Assembly (NCBI GenBank): GCA_002508495.1 | Contig: DANA01000100.1 | Coordinates: 12,710-27,619 of the forward strand | DNA length: 14,910 bases | Source of the DNA: Methanoregula sp. UBA276 | GTDB lineage: Archaea > Halobacteriota > Methanomicrobia > Methanomicrobiales > Methanospirillaceae | Direction: 5' to 3' | Part shown: in pieces, positions 1 through 6,435 of the stretch | How the letters are laid out: each line of letters begins with the position of its first letter | Position numbering within the stretch: position 1 is the stretch's first letter | Position numbers and translations under genes: made by a program | Notes under the pieces: generated by a model | Told to the model about the DNA's origin: nothing | Database searches by the model: none | Seen by the model: the letters and a program-made list of their open reading frames with translations, nothing else

Positions 1-1360
1 CACCGAGACCGAGGCGCTCATCCTGGAAAATACCCTCATCAAGAAGCACCAGCCGCGCTACAATATCGACTTAAAGGATGCAAAACGGTTCGCGTACATC
101 GAGCTCACGAAAGAACCGTTTCCCCGGATCGGCATTGCCCGGCGCACCACCCGGGGCGAGGCTGTGTATTTTGGGCCGTTCGTTTCCGCAGCCGAACGCG
201 ATGAGGTGCTCCGGGTCATCAAGAGGATCTTTCATATCCGACCCTGCCGGAAACTCCCGAAACGCGCCTGCCTCCGGTATCACATGGGCTCCTGCAGCGG
301 CCCGTGCATCGGCGCGGTCAGCGAGGATGAGTACCGTATCCAGGTCGAACGTGCCTCGGCACTCCTCCGGGGGAACGGGACAGAACTTATCCGGACCCTG
401 AAGCAGGAGATGGCAAAGCGATCGCAGGCAATGGAGTATGAAGAGGCCCGGAGCCTTCACAACCAGATCCTCGCGATCGAGCGCCTCTCCGAACGCCAGC
501 ATGTTGCCCGGCAGCGGGAGACTGACGAGGACGTTATCGGCTACACCGTTTCGGGTGATACCATGTACCTGATGGTCTTTATGGTCGAAAAGGGCCTCCT
601 TTCCGGCAAGCAGGAGTACTCGTTCGATTACCGCGAGGATGCCTTCGACGAGTTCCTGGTCCAGTACTATGCCGATACGCTCCCGCCATCGGAACTGGTC
701 CTTCCCCACGAAGTGGACGAGGCGCTTGCCGGGTATTTATCGGAACGGAAGGGGAAGTCCGTCAGGGTAACGGTTCCGAAAGCCGGCGAAAAGAAAAAAC
801 TGCTCGAGCTGGTTGAGAAGAACATCGAACACGCATTTTTGAAACACGAGCTGAAGGTGCAGGATCTCCAGGCTGCCCTTTCCCTGCCCGATCCCCCGCA
901 GATCATCGAGTGCTTCGACATCTCGCACCTTGCCGGTACCGCTATGGTTGGCTCGATGGTCCGGTTCTCGGGCGGAATTCCGGATAAGAAGAATTACCGG
1001 CGGTTCAAGATAAAGACGGTTGAAGGGATTGATGATTTTGCGTCCATTGCCGAGATCGTGAAGAGACGGTACCAGCGACTGATTGCCGAAGAAGGAGAAC
1101 TGCCGGACCTTATCATCATTGACGGGGGAAAAGGGCAGCTTGCCGCAGCGCTCGGTGCCCTGCAGTCCCTCGACTGCCCGGTCCCGGTCATTGCTATCGC
1201 CAAACGCGAGGAGGAAGTGTTCATTCCCGGCGAGACCCTCCCCCTCCGGCTCGATGAGAAGGGCATGGCCCTCCGGTATATCCAGGAGATCCGCAATGAG
1301 GCGCACCGGTTTGCGATCACGTACAACCGGCTCCTCAGAAAGAAGAAACTTATCGGGTGA
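1..1360 (+). CDS. uvrC: UvrABC excinuclease subunit C (5' end outside window, lacks C-terminal HhH)
   Basis: UvrC makes the two incisions around bulky DNA lesions after UvrA/UvrB loading, in the cytoplasm. The reading frame is open from base 2 and starts with TETEALILENTLIKKHQPRYN, the end of the GIY-YIG (3' nuclease) domain, so about 70 residues lie upstream. A cysteine cluster C-X7-C-X7-C-X3-C follows (codons at 245, 269, 293, 305), the spacing expected for the Fe-S site reported in bacterial UvrC. The UVR (UvrB-binding) helices lie at about 405-490. The RNase H-like 5' nuclease has its triad: Asp in FDISHL (917-919), Asp in IIIDGGKGQL (1121-1123) and His in AHRFAITYNR (1304-1306). The protein stops 14 residues after that His, so the tandem helix-hairpin-helix found in most UvrC is absent. 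No HhH-like sequence appears in other frames downstream, so a simple frameshift is unlikely. Identity is certain. Confidence 0.97.
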   Translation, partial: TETEALILENTLIKKHQPRYNIDLKDAKRFAYIELTKEPFPRIGIARRTTRGEAVYFGPFVSAAERDEVLRVIKRIFHIRPCRKLPKRACLRYHMGSCSGPCIGAVSEDEYRIQVERASALLRGNGTELIRTLKQEMAKRSQAMEYEEARSLHNQILAIERLSERQHVARQRETDEDVIGYTVSGDTMYLMVFMVEKGLLSGKQEYSFDYREDAFDEFLVQYYADTLPPSELVLPHEVDEALAGYLSERKGKSVRVTVPKAGEKKKLLELVEKNIEHAFLKHELKVQDLQAALSLPDPPQIIECFDISHLAGTAMVGSMVRFSGGIPDKKNYRRFKIKTVEGIDDFASIAEIVKRRYQRLIAEEGELPDLIIIDGGKGQLAAALGALQSLDCPVPVIAIAKREEEVFIPGETLPLRLDEKGMALRYIQEIRNEAHRFAITYNRLLRKKKLIG

Positions 1361-1391
1361 ATGCCATACGGGCCGAATTCTTTCTCTGTGC

Positions 1392-1407
1392 CTCCAAAAT
1401 TTTGGAG
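1392..1407. repeat. perfect 16-bp palindrome downstream of uvrC
   Basis: CTCCAAAATTTTGGAG is perfectly self-complementary and lies 32 bp after the uvrC stop. It may form part of a uvrC terminator or be a dimeric-protein operator; it lies about 75 bp upstream of the TATA-like box of the next gene. I saw no second copy in the window. Confidence 0.6.
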
Positions 1408-1481
1408 ATCCGGTTCTGCGTAAAAAGAGTCTAAAAAATCCCCTGCGCCCGGACCAGCGCTTCTGCCCCCCAAAAAACAGC

Positions 1482-1490
1482 TTTTTTATA
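1482..1490 (+). promoter_or_regulatory. TATA-like box for the receiver-histidine kinase
   Basis: TTTTTTATA preceded by the purine-rich CAAAAAACAG (possible BRE). It predicts a transcript start near 1510-1515, upstream of the leader ORF at 1531. A second TATA-like sequence, TTTAATA at 1509-1515, would start transcription near 1538 and leave the leader ORF out. The T-run could also serve as an oligo-T terminator for uvrC. Confidence 0.5.
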
Positions 1491-1530
1491 CTCCGATGAT
1501 GGGATGAATTTAATAGGAATAAGGAGTGAA

Positions 1531-1554
1531 ATGAAGCAGGGAACCCTTGCATGA
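1531..1554 (+). CDS. possible seven-codon leader ORF, stop overlapping the kinase start
   Basis: The sequence AAGGAGTGAA at 1521-1530 is the best Shine-Dalgarno match in this intergenic region and sits just before an ATG at 1531, not before the kinase ATG at 1551. That ATG opens a reading frame of seven codons (MKQGTLA) whose TGA stop at 1552-1554 overlaps the kinase start in an ATGA arrangement typical of translational coupling. The kinase ATG has only a weak GGGA upstream. The arrangement is seen directly; translation of the peptide is inference and depends on which TATA box is used. Confidence 0.4.
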   Translation: MKQGTLA

Positions 1555-2765
1555 ATAATGAGCGTCTAGGAGGCGGAAAACCAGCAACGGTTATGATCGT
1601 TGAAGACAGCCGCACGCAGGCAGAACTCCTGAAAAACACGCTGGAAAAACACGGGTATATCCCAATGATTGCAGCCAATGGGAGAGTGGCGCTCGATCTT
1701 CTGGAAGAAAAAAAGCCCGACGTGATCATCAGCGATGTTCTCATGCCGGTCATGGACGGGTACGAGCTCTGCCGGGCCGTCAAAAACGATGAACGGTTCA
1801 AAGATATTCCGGTTATCCTCTTGACCATGCTGACGGATACCAAGGATGTCATCGATGCTATGGTCTCGGGTGCTGACAATTTCATCACTAAGCCCTACGA
1901 CGAAGAGTATCTCGTGGCCCGGCTCAAATGGATCCTCTCGGTGTCCACTGCGGATCCAAACGGTGCCGCTGGAACAACGGCAGACATCACGCTCTCTGGA
2001 AAAAAGTACTCCATCCCGCACGACCGCCGGCAGATCATCGAGTTCCTTCTCTCCTCGTATGAGGCTGCCGTGTTCCAGCACCAGAATGTGCTTTCCGCCC
2101 AGAAACGCCTTGCTGAAGCGAACGAGGAAGCCAATCTTTACCTTGATATCATCACCCATGACATCAACAATGTCAATACCGGCGCCCTCGCGCTGACCGA
2201 GCTCCTGCTCATGAAATCCAGCGATGCCAACCGGCCCCTCGCGCTGCGGCTGGTCAACAGCATCAACCAGAGTACCGAGATCATCGGGAACGTTGCGACC
2301 ATCAGGAAACTCCACGAGAAGAAAGAGGCCGTGCGGGCGGTTGTGCTCGACAGCGTTATCCAGAACGAGATCCATCGCTATAATTCGAGCAGAATCCATT
2401 ATAACGGCACCGAAGCCCACGTGATGGCGGACAACCTGCTCGGGCAGGTATTCACCAACCTTCTTGGCAACAGCATCAAGTTCGCTGGTACCCGGGCGGA
2501 TGTCACGATATCGGTTGAGGACCGAAATGACGGTGTCGAGATCACCGTTTCCGACAACGGGCCGGGTATCGCGGATCAGATGAAACCGGTTGTTTTTGAT
2601 CGTTTCCGGAAAGGCAAGAATACCCGGAGCGGCAAGGGGCTTGGACTCTTCATCACCCGGACGCTTGTCGAGAGTTACGGCGGCACGATCTGGGCAGACG
2701 ACCGGGTTGCCGGAAAGCCCGGCAAGGGTGCGGCGATCCATTTCACCCTCCTCAAGGCCACCTGA
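1551..2765 (+). CDS. hybrid response regulator receiver-histidine kinase
   Basis: A soluble 404-residue two-component protein with an N-terminal receiver and a C-terminal kinase. Receiver (about 13-120): acidic pair E18/D19, phosphoacceptor D62 in SDVLMPVMDGYE, T92 and K114 in TKPY. A linker (about 121-195) ends in a probable coiled coil. The H-box is the variant ITHDINNVN with H203, typical of methanogen kinases. The ATPase domain has an N-box near 301 (NLLGNSIKFAG), G1 DNGPGI at 335-340 and G2 GKGLGLFI from 361. No transmembrane segment, PAS or GAF domain is present, so input probably comes by phosphotransfer to the receiver from a partner kinase not in the window. No DNA-binding output domain is seen. 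The start ATG overlaps the stop of a short leader ORF. The signal sensed is unknown. Confidence 0.93.
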   Translation: MNNERLGGGKPATVMIVEDSRTQAELLKNTLEKHGYIPMIAANGRVALDLLEEKKPDVIISDVLMPVMDGYELCRAVKNDERFKDIPVILLTMLTDTKDVIDAMVSGADNFITKPYDEEYLVARLKWILSVSTADPNGAAGTTADITLSGKKYSIPHDRRQIIEFLLSSYEAAVFQHQNVLSAQKRLAEANEEANLYLDIITHDINNVNTGALALTELLLMKSSDANRPLALRLVNSINQSTEIIGNVATIRKLHEKKEAVRAVVLDSVIQNEIHRYNSSRIHYNGTEAHVMADNLLGQVFTNLLGNSIKFAGTRADVTISVEDRNDGVEITVSDNGPGIADQMKPVVFDRFRKGKNTRSGKGLGLFITRTLVESYGGTIWADDRVAGKPGKGAAIHFTLLKAT

Positions 2766-2810
2766 CCGCGTGCCTTTTCTCCGAAGCCGGAACGGCCCTG
2801 GCATCCCGAT

Positions 2811-2816
2811 AAAAAA
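2811..2816 (-). terminator. oligo-T terminator of the lipoprotein gene
   Basis: Six A on the + strand (T6 on the transcribed sense strand) lie four bases past the lipoprotein stop. The interval 2766-2819 separates two convergent genes; it also holds a short GCCG-GAA-CGGC hairpin at 2786-2796. Confidence 0.55.
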
Positions 2817-2819
2817 GGT

Positions 2820-3254
2820 TCAGATGATCTGATCGAGCACGATTGCCCGTGAACCATCGCTCATGTGGGCCATGACGATGAGATGGTCGGATCCGGAAAA
2901 GTCGCCATTCAGGGTATACGTGCCCTTGATGGGGATGGGAGTGGTAGCAAGACGCGAGCCGGCAGACTTGGTCTGGCTTCTTCCGGAGCTGTCGGTTATG
3001 GTGATCTCCAGTTCAACAATCCTCTCCATGTTCGGGCCCCCCTCGTACGTGATGACGATCAAGGAAGCATCCGGCTGCAATGCAGTAACTTCTTTGAATA
3101 TGTCCTCTTCTTCAGGTTGTGTTGTGGGCTGTGCTGGTACCGGCGCAGCAGCAGGCTGGGTGCATCCGCACAAAACCGCAAATGCGATGAGTGCGACGAC
3201 AAGGAGGAGGAAAACCGGCATGGCCGGACGGTGCCCGTACGGATCTCTGGTCAT
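2820..3254 (-). CDS. small lipoprotein of unknown function
   Basis: Encodes 144 residues from the ATG at 3254. A hydrophobic stretch (about 12-28) ends in a lipobox LCGC, predicting lipid attachment at C31 and a surface-anchored protein. A Pro/Gln/Glu-rich linker (about 32-52) precedes a C-terminal part of about 90 residues with alternating hydrophobic strands (IVELEITITDS, LIVMAHMSDG), which looks like a small beta-sandwich. I do not recognise its family. The open frame extends upstream to a GTG at 3359, but that stretch runs through the promoter and into the insertion sequence, so I place the start at 3254, 21 bp after a good TATA box; the mRNA is probably leaderless. The IS left end lies only 46 bp upstream of this ATG. 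Confidence 0.75.
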   Translation of the reverse strand: MTRDPYGHRPAMPVFLLLVVALIAFAVLCGCTQPAAAPVPAQPTTQPEEEDIFKEVTALQPDASLIVITYEGGPNMERIVELEITITDSSGRSQTKSAGSRLATTPIPIKGTYTLNGDFSGSDHLIVMAHMSDGSRAIVLDQII

Positions 3255-3274
3255 ACAGGTAGTATTCGGCCGTG

Positions 3275-3284
3275 TTTTTATTAA
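3275..3284 (-). promoter_or_regulatory. TATA box of the lipoprotein gene
   Basis: On the minus strand TTAATAAAAA lies 21 bp before the ATG at 3254, giving a transcript start at or very near the start codon. The IS left end at 3301 lies just upstream, within the region where BRE or activator sites would be expected. Confidence 0.6.
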
Positions 3285-3300
3285 CGTTTTGAATAACTCC

Positions 3301-3319
3301 CAGTACTTCTCTAAATTTT
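3301..3319. repeat. IS left terminal inverted repeat
   Basis: CAGTACTTCTCTAAATTTT matches the complement of 4439-4457 at 17 of 19 positions, mismatching at the 10th and 15th bases read from the outer end. It lies 44 bp beyond the transposase stop. Confidence 0.8.
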
Positions 3320-3362
3320 CCTCCATGCATTTTGGATCGTCAACAACGTTCCCAACCACCTG

Positions 3363-4367
3363 TCATTTGAGACTTCGAAGAACAGAAACAACGATAACGA
3401 ACTTGAGTTTTTTCCGGAGGCCTTCCCAGATGAAGAGCCGGAAGAGATCAAAACGGAACAAATCTTCGTTGATCGTTCTCGGCCCACGTTGAACCTTTGA
3501 AAAGAACATCCATTGAAGTGCTACCCAGATATTCTTGAGGAGGAACGAGATAATCGTCAAGAGATACCGGAGCACAATGTTTCTGGTAGATGTCTTGGCT
3601 TTCACGATATTCCGCATACGATAAGAAGACTCGATAGCGAACCGGTTTTTATAGACGGAGTAGACTCTTCGTGGTTTCCAGTCGATACCATACACGACGT
3701 AACCAAGATTCACATTCCCGAATTTTTTATTCCTGCCCTGAAGGTACTGGACATCAATAGCGAGGGTGAGATCAAGAGGTTCGCCGGTTCCCATCATCGT
3801 GTACCGGGCATACCGGGAATGATTCCCCTTGAGTATTTTCTTGAGTTCCTTGCCGTGTTTTCTCACCGGAACAATGTGAGGAATTTTCTCCTCCTGGAGA
3901 AACGAGAACACATAGTTCGAATAGAAACCTCGATCGAGACAGATTACCTCTATATTCACTTTTACATCATTGATAATTGCCAGGAATTTCCGGATATACT
4001 CGACCTTTGATACCCCCTTCTTCACCGGAAATACTGCAAGGGTCTGCCGTTGGCCTTTGGTCGTGATGTAGAGCGAAACATACGAGTAAAATGTGGTTGT
4101 TGACTTCTTCATTTTACTCTTGAGGACGTAATCTTTGTTCGCCTCGAAAATTTCACCATAATAGGGATCGTCGGTGAAATCTATGGCAAAATGATACGAT
4201 TTTCCGGGAACAAGGATCTGATCGTTTGCATACGTGAGGATCTTTGATTGGAATGCCAGAAGTGAGTCCAAGTCCATCTTGGACAAATGGTATCTGACTG
4301 ACGTTTCACACGGAACTTTTTCCACGGCTTTGTTGATGGAATGTACGGAAAGTTTGTTCGCTGACAT
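3363..4367 (-). CDS. ISH3-family-like DDE transposase (possibly N-terminally shortened)
   Basis: Encodes 334 residues from the ATG at 4367. The RNase H-fold DDE triad is visible: D63 in AIDFTDDPYYG, D145 in CLDRGFYS, and E246 in the YKNRFAIESSYRMRN signature (239-253), as in IS4-superfamily/ISH3-type archaeal transposases. The KHGKE stretch near 170 and the hydrophobic segment 264-289 also fit that family. The frame stays open upstream of the ATG for 23 codons, to a TAG at 4437-4439, and this extension (NLRISINGTLKQKTLIRSLVG) looks coding, yet contains no ATG, GTG or TTG. The original start may therefore have been lost, or an unusual start is used. The catalytic residues are intact; activity cannot be judged. 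Confidence 0.9.
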   Translation of the reverse strand: MSANKLSVHSINKAVEKVPCETSVRYHLSKMDLDSLLAFQSKILTYANDQILVPGKSYHFAIDFTDDPYYGEIFEANKDYVLKSKMKKSTTTFYSYVSLYITTKGQRQTLAVFPVKKGVSKVEYIRKFLAIINDVKVNIEVICLDRGFYSNYVFSFLQEEKIPHIVPVRKHGKELKKILKGNHSRYARYTMMGTGEPLDLTLAIDVQYLQGRNKKFGNVNLGYVVYGIDWKPRRVYSVYKNRFAIESSYRMRNIVKAKTSTRNIVLRYLLTIISFLLKNIWVALQWMFFSKVQRGPRTINEDLFRFDLFRLFIWEGLRKKLKFVIVVSVLRSLK

Positions 4368-4438
4368 CCCAACAAGCGACCGGATGAGTGTCTTTTGTTT
4401 CAGGGTTCCGTTGATAGATATCCTGAGATTCCGGGGCT

Positions 4439-4457
4439 AAAAATTAGTGAAGTACTG
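4439..4457. repeat. IS right terminal inverted repeat
   Basis: AAAAATTAGTGAAGTACTG; its complement starts CAGTACTTC like the left end. The repeat abuts the TAG that closes the transposase frame upstream. Its minus-strand TAATTTTTAG (4437-4446) may also act as a weak TATA box for the transposase. Confidence 0.8.
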
Positions 4458-5043
4458 AAGCCAGCGCCGGAATTCCCGGAAAACAAAAGGCCATATAAGC
4501 GCTAAAAGAGCCAGGATTTGTCCGATGTTACCATTCCGTCGTGAGCCCCCGCCCCAATCGACTCAGAAAGGTAACATACGACTCATCAGGTATCGCAGTT
4601 TAGTGATAGGATAATAAAGGTATCAGTAATAATTGGAAGATCTGGCCAGGATAATTTCCGGGTTTTACAGGGAAACCGGTTTGTAGACTTTCCTTATCAT
4701 GAAGATTGGTCAGAGAGTGTCTGAAGAATACAGTTCATCAAAATTTCCGGTCAATTACACAAACAGTGTCTGCGCAATTGTTGCGACAGTGTCACGACAA
4801 CCGCATCGTCCAAGGAAAGATATCTCGCGGGAATTGTGGGTTCAGTGCCCCCACAATCTTACTACAACTATCTGAGAAATGCACGCAATTTACGCACAAT
4901 TCACGCAATCCCCGGAATCAGGATTTTTGTATCCTTAAACTCAGAATGCCAGTTCCTACCAACGGGTATATTCGTATCCTGGAAGGAAAACTCTCAATCA
5001 ATGGTTGATCCAGGTATCGTTCATGTCACGATTGTTACGACGG
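4458..5043. other. gene-free stretch, fairly AT-rich, with hairpins and short repeats
   Basis: No open frame here has recognisable protein features; the longest (4706-5008, +) has no motif or good start signal. Seen directly: an inverted repeat ATGTTACC/GGTAACAT (4525-4532, 4570-4577); CGACTCA repeated at 4559 and 4579; an imperfect palindrome around GACAGTGTC near 4780-4795; a hairpin ATTGTGGG/CCCACAAT (4833-4840, 4850-4857) with a 9-nt loop; and three ACGCA-led units at 4883, 4892 and 4903. A minus-strand TATA-like CTTATATGG near 4491-4500 points into the IS. It may be decayed mobile DNA or hold an unrecognised RNA. Confidence 0.5.
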
Positions 5044-5076
5044 ATGTCCCCACTATGTCCCCTTTATGTCCTCTTT
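5044..5076. repeat. three tandem copies of an 11-bp repeat across a stop codon
   Basis: ATGTCCCCACT, ATGTCCCCTTT and ATGTCCTCTTT follow each other without gaps and span the 3' end of the AlbA_2 gene, including its TAG at 5053-5055. Because 11 is not a multiple of three, gain or loss of one unit would change the C-terminus. Confidence 0.75.
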
Positions 5077-6435
5077 GGATGGACCTGCAGATGACAGGAT
5101 GTAATACGTGCCTTTACCCGTGGTTCCAATCTGTGTCAGAATTCCGCTTTCACATAATAGCTTGAGATCCCGGGATGCTGTTTTGCCCGTGACTTTCCGG
5201 GGTGTAAGCGCAATGAACTCCTTGTTGGTAATTCTGCCATTTTTTTTCACATACATGACTGCTTTCACCTGCCGCTCATTCAGTCCCATCTGTGCGAGAT
5301 ATTCCTCCGTGAGGATATCCTTGCGCATCGTCAGGGTGAGACCCCATGCATCGGTCAGGAATTCCGGCTCGGGAAGCCCTGCGTCCGTAAATGATGTGAG
5401 GATCCTCTGGATACCGGAACCGTACCGCTCGATATACCCGGCGAGATAGAAGATCCTCGCGATCAGCGGATTACGGGGGATGGACTGGGGTTGTGCCTTC
5501 AGCTGCTCGATTGACAGCCCTTTCGGCAGGCCCCCCGGATTGTGGAACCAGATTACGTCATCATAGACTTTTATCATGATCTGCTCGTTCTTTTTGAAAT
5601 AATCCCGGTGGACCAGTGCATTCATGAGCGCTTCACGGAGTGCGGGAAGCGGGTAATCCCAATGCTCTTTCCGCTCGGGTGTTTCCCCTGAAATCTCGTA
5701 GCGAACGTTGATAAAACTCCTGAGCGCTTCTTCGCCTTCGCTGAGCTGGTGGAAGAGGTTCCCGTCAATCCAGCGGTCCCCGATGATGACAGCATCGTCT
5801 TTGAACCTGCCGATGCGAAGCACGGCATCCGACAGATATTTTTCCTGTTTTTTTCCGAAGAGCAGGAACGCCGCGTTGGTCAGTTGATCCCCGGTCATGA
5901 GGCCGAGCCGCGTGAGTATCGCTGCAACCGGTTCGTGCTCATCGGCAGCGGGGAGCCGCCCGGCACTTTTTGCCAGACGCACGAAGTGCCTGAAGGTTTC
6001 CTCGTCAATATCAGCAAGTCCGTGCTGCGAGGGAAGGCCGTCCCATTCAATCCCTGATATGAGGAATTCTTTGAGTTCTTCGATGTCCATCATCCGCGTG
6101 GTGTTTCCCACCCGGGAGTAATACCGGCCCTCGTATGCGACCGGTGTTTTACTCTTCTTCACATCGATGCGGAGAACTGTTTTCCCGTCGCACTTGACCG
6201 GCTGGATGACGGGATGGATCGCGAGCTTGTTGACTATGGTATCCGAGAGTTCCTTGAGATCGGCGTTTGAGCAGCGATACCCGGTGATCTCTTTTTTGTC
6301 AGATACGCCAATGAATACGACTCCCCCGTTGGTATTGGCAAACGCAGACAACGTCTTGAAGAGTGCGGGATTCGGCTTTTCTTTGAATTCGAGTTCCCGC
6401 GTTTCGATCTCGTTGAGGAGATTATCAAGGGTCAT
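5053..6435 (-). CDS. AlbA_2 (Schlafen-type)/ATPase/winged-helix protein, COG2865-like
   Basis: Encodes 460 residues. An AlbA_2/Schlafen-like domain spans about 10-125 (ELEFKE at 15-20, AFANTNGGVVFIGVSD at 31-46, YYSRVGNTTRMM at 105-116). A GHKL-type ATPase-like domain (HATPase_c_4) spans about 262-350: ALREALMNALVHRDY, NPGGLP at 299-304, ERYGSGIQRI at 336-345. A winged helix (about 385-447) follows, from NERQVKAVMYV to GKGTYYIL. This is the order of the proteins often annotated as RecG-like or putative transcriptional regulator; it is not a RecG helicase, as helicase motifs are absent. The role is unproven: DNA-binding regulation or a nucleic-acid-directed stress or defence function are both possible. 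No Shine-Dalgarno precedes the ATG at 6435; a weak TATA-like sequence lies near 6459-6466. The gene stands alone between two gene-free stretches, next to an IS, which suggests accessory DNA. Confidence 0.88.
   Translation of the reverse strand: MTLDNLLNEIETRELEFKEKPNPALFKTLSAFANTNGGVVFIGVSDKKEITGYRCSNADLKELSDTIVNKLAIHPVIQPVKCDGKTVLRIDVKKSKTPVAYEGRYYSRVGNTTRMMDIEELKEFLISGIEWDGLPSQHGLADIDEETFRHFVRLAKSAGRLPAADEHEPVAAILTRLGLMTGDQLTNAAFLLFGKKQEKYLSDAVLRIGRFKDDAVIIGDRWIDGNLFHQLSEGEEALRSFINVRYEISGETPERKEHWDYPLPALREALMNALVHRDYFKKNEQIMIKVYDDVIWFHNPGGLPKGLSIEQLKAQPQSIPRNPLIARIFYLAGYIERYGSGIQRILTSFTDAGLPEPEFLTDAWGLTLTMRKDILTEEYLAQMGLNERQVKAVMYVKKNGRITNKEFIALTPRKVTGKTASRDLKLLCESGILTQIGTTGKGTYYILSSAGPSKEDIKGT

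Larger units (their letters stand above)
3301..4457 (-). mobile_element. ISH3-like insertion sequence, about 1157 bp
   Basis: One transposase gene is bounded by inverted repeats. Reading inward, the left end (3301-3319) is CAGTACTTCTCTAAATTTT and the right end (complement of 4457-4439) is CAGTACTTCACTAATTTTT: 17 of 19 bases agree. The flanks (ACTCC on the left, AAGCC on the right) show no target-site duplication, so the insertion may be old, decayed or produced by rearrangement. The element is AT-richer than the neighbouring housekeeping genes. It sits immediately upstream of the lipoprotein promoter and transcribes toward that gene. The boundaries come from the repeat match only. Confidence 0.8.

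Noticed and set aside
737..1888. 383-codon minus-strand frame spanning uvrC and the kinase start
   Set aside because: It crosses two real genes and the palindrome between them, and its product is low-complexity.
1566..2804. 412-codon open frame antisense to the histidine kinase
   Set aside because: The kinase strand shows complete receiver and ATPase motifs; the antisense product has none.
4437..4439. in-frame TAG upstream of the transposase, considered as a nonsense mutation or pyrrolysine codon
   Set aside because: The sequence directly upstream of the TAG is the IS inverted repeat and then flanking DNA, so the gene need not extend past it; nothing in the window supports pyrrolysine use.
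4866..4910. ACGCA repeats considered as a CRISPR array
   Set aside because: The units are only 9-11 bases long, with no spacers of regular size and no cas gene in the window.
4706..5008. 100-codon + strand frame in the gene-free stretch
   Set aside because: No ribosome-binding site, no recognisable domain, unusual composition and overlap with hairpins.
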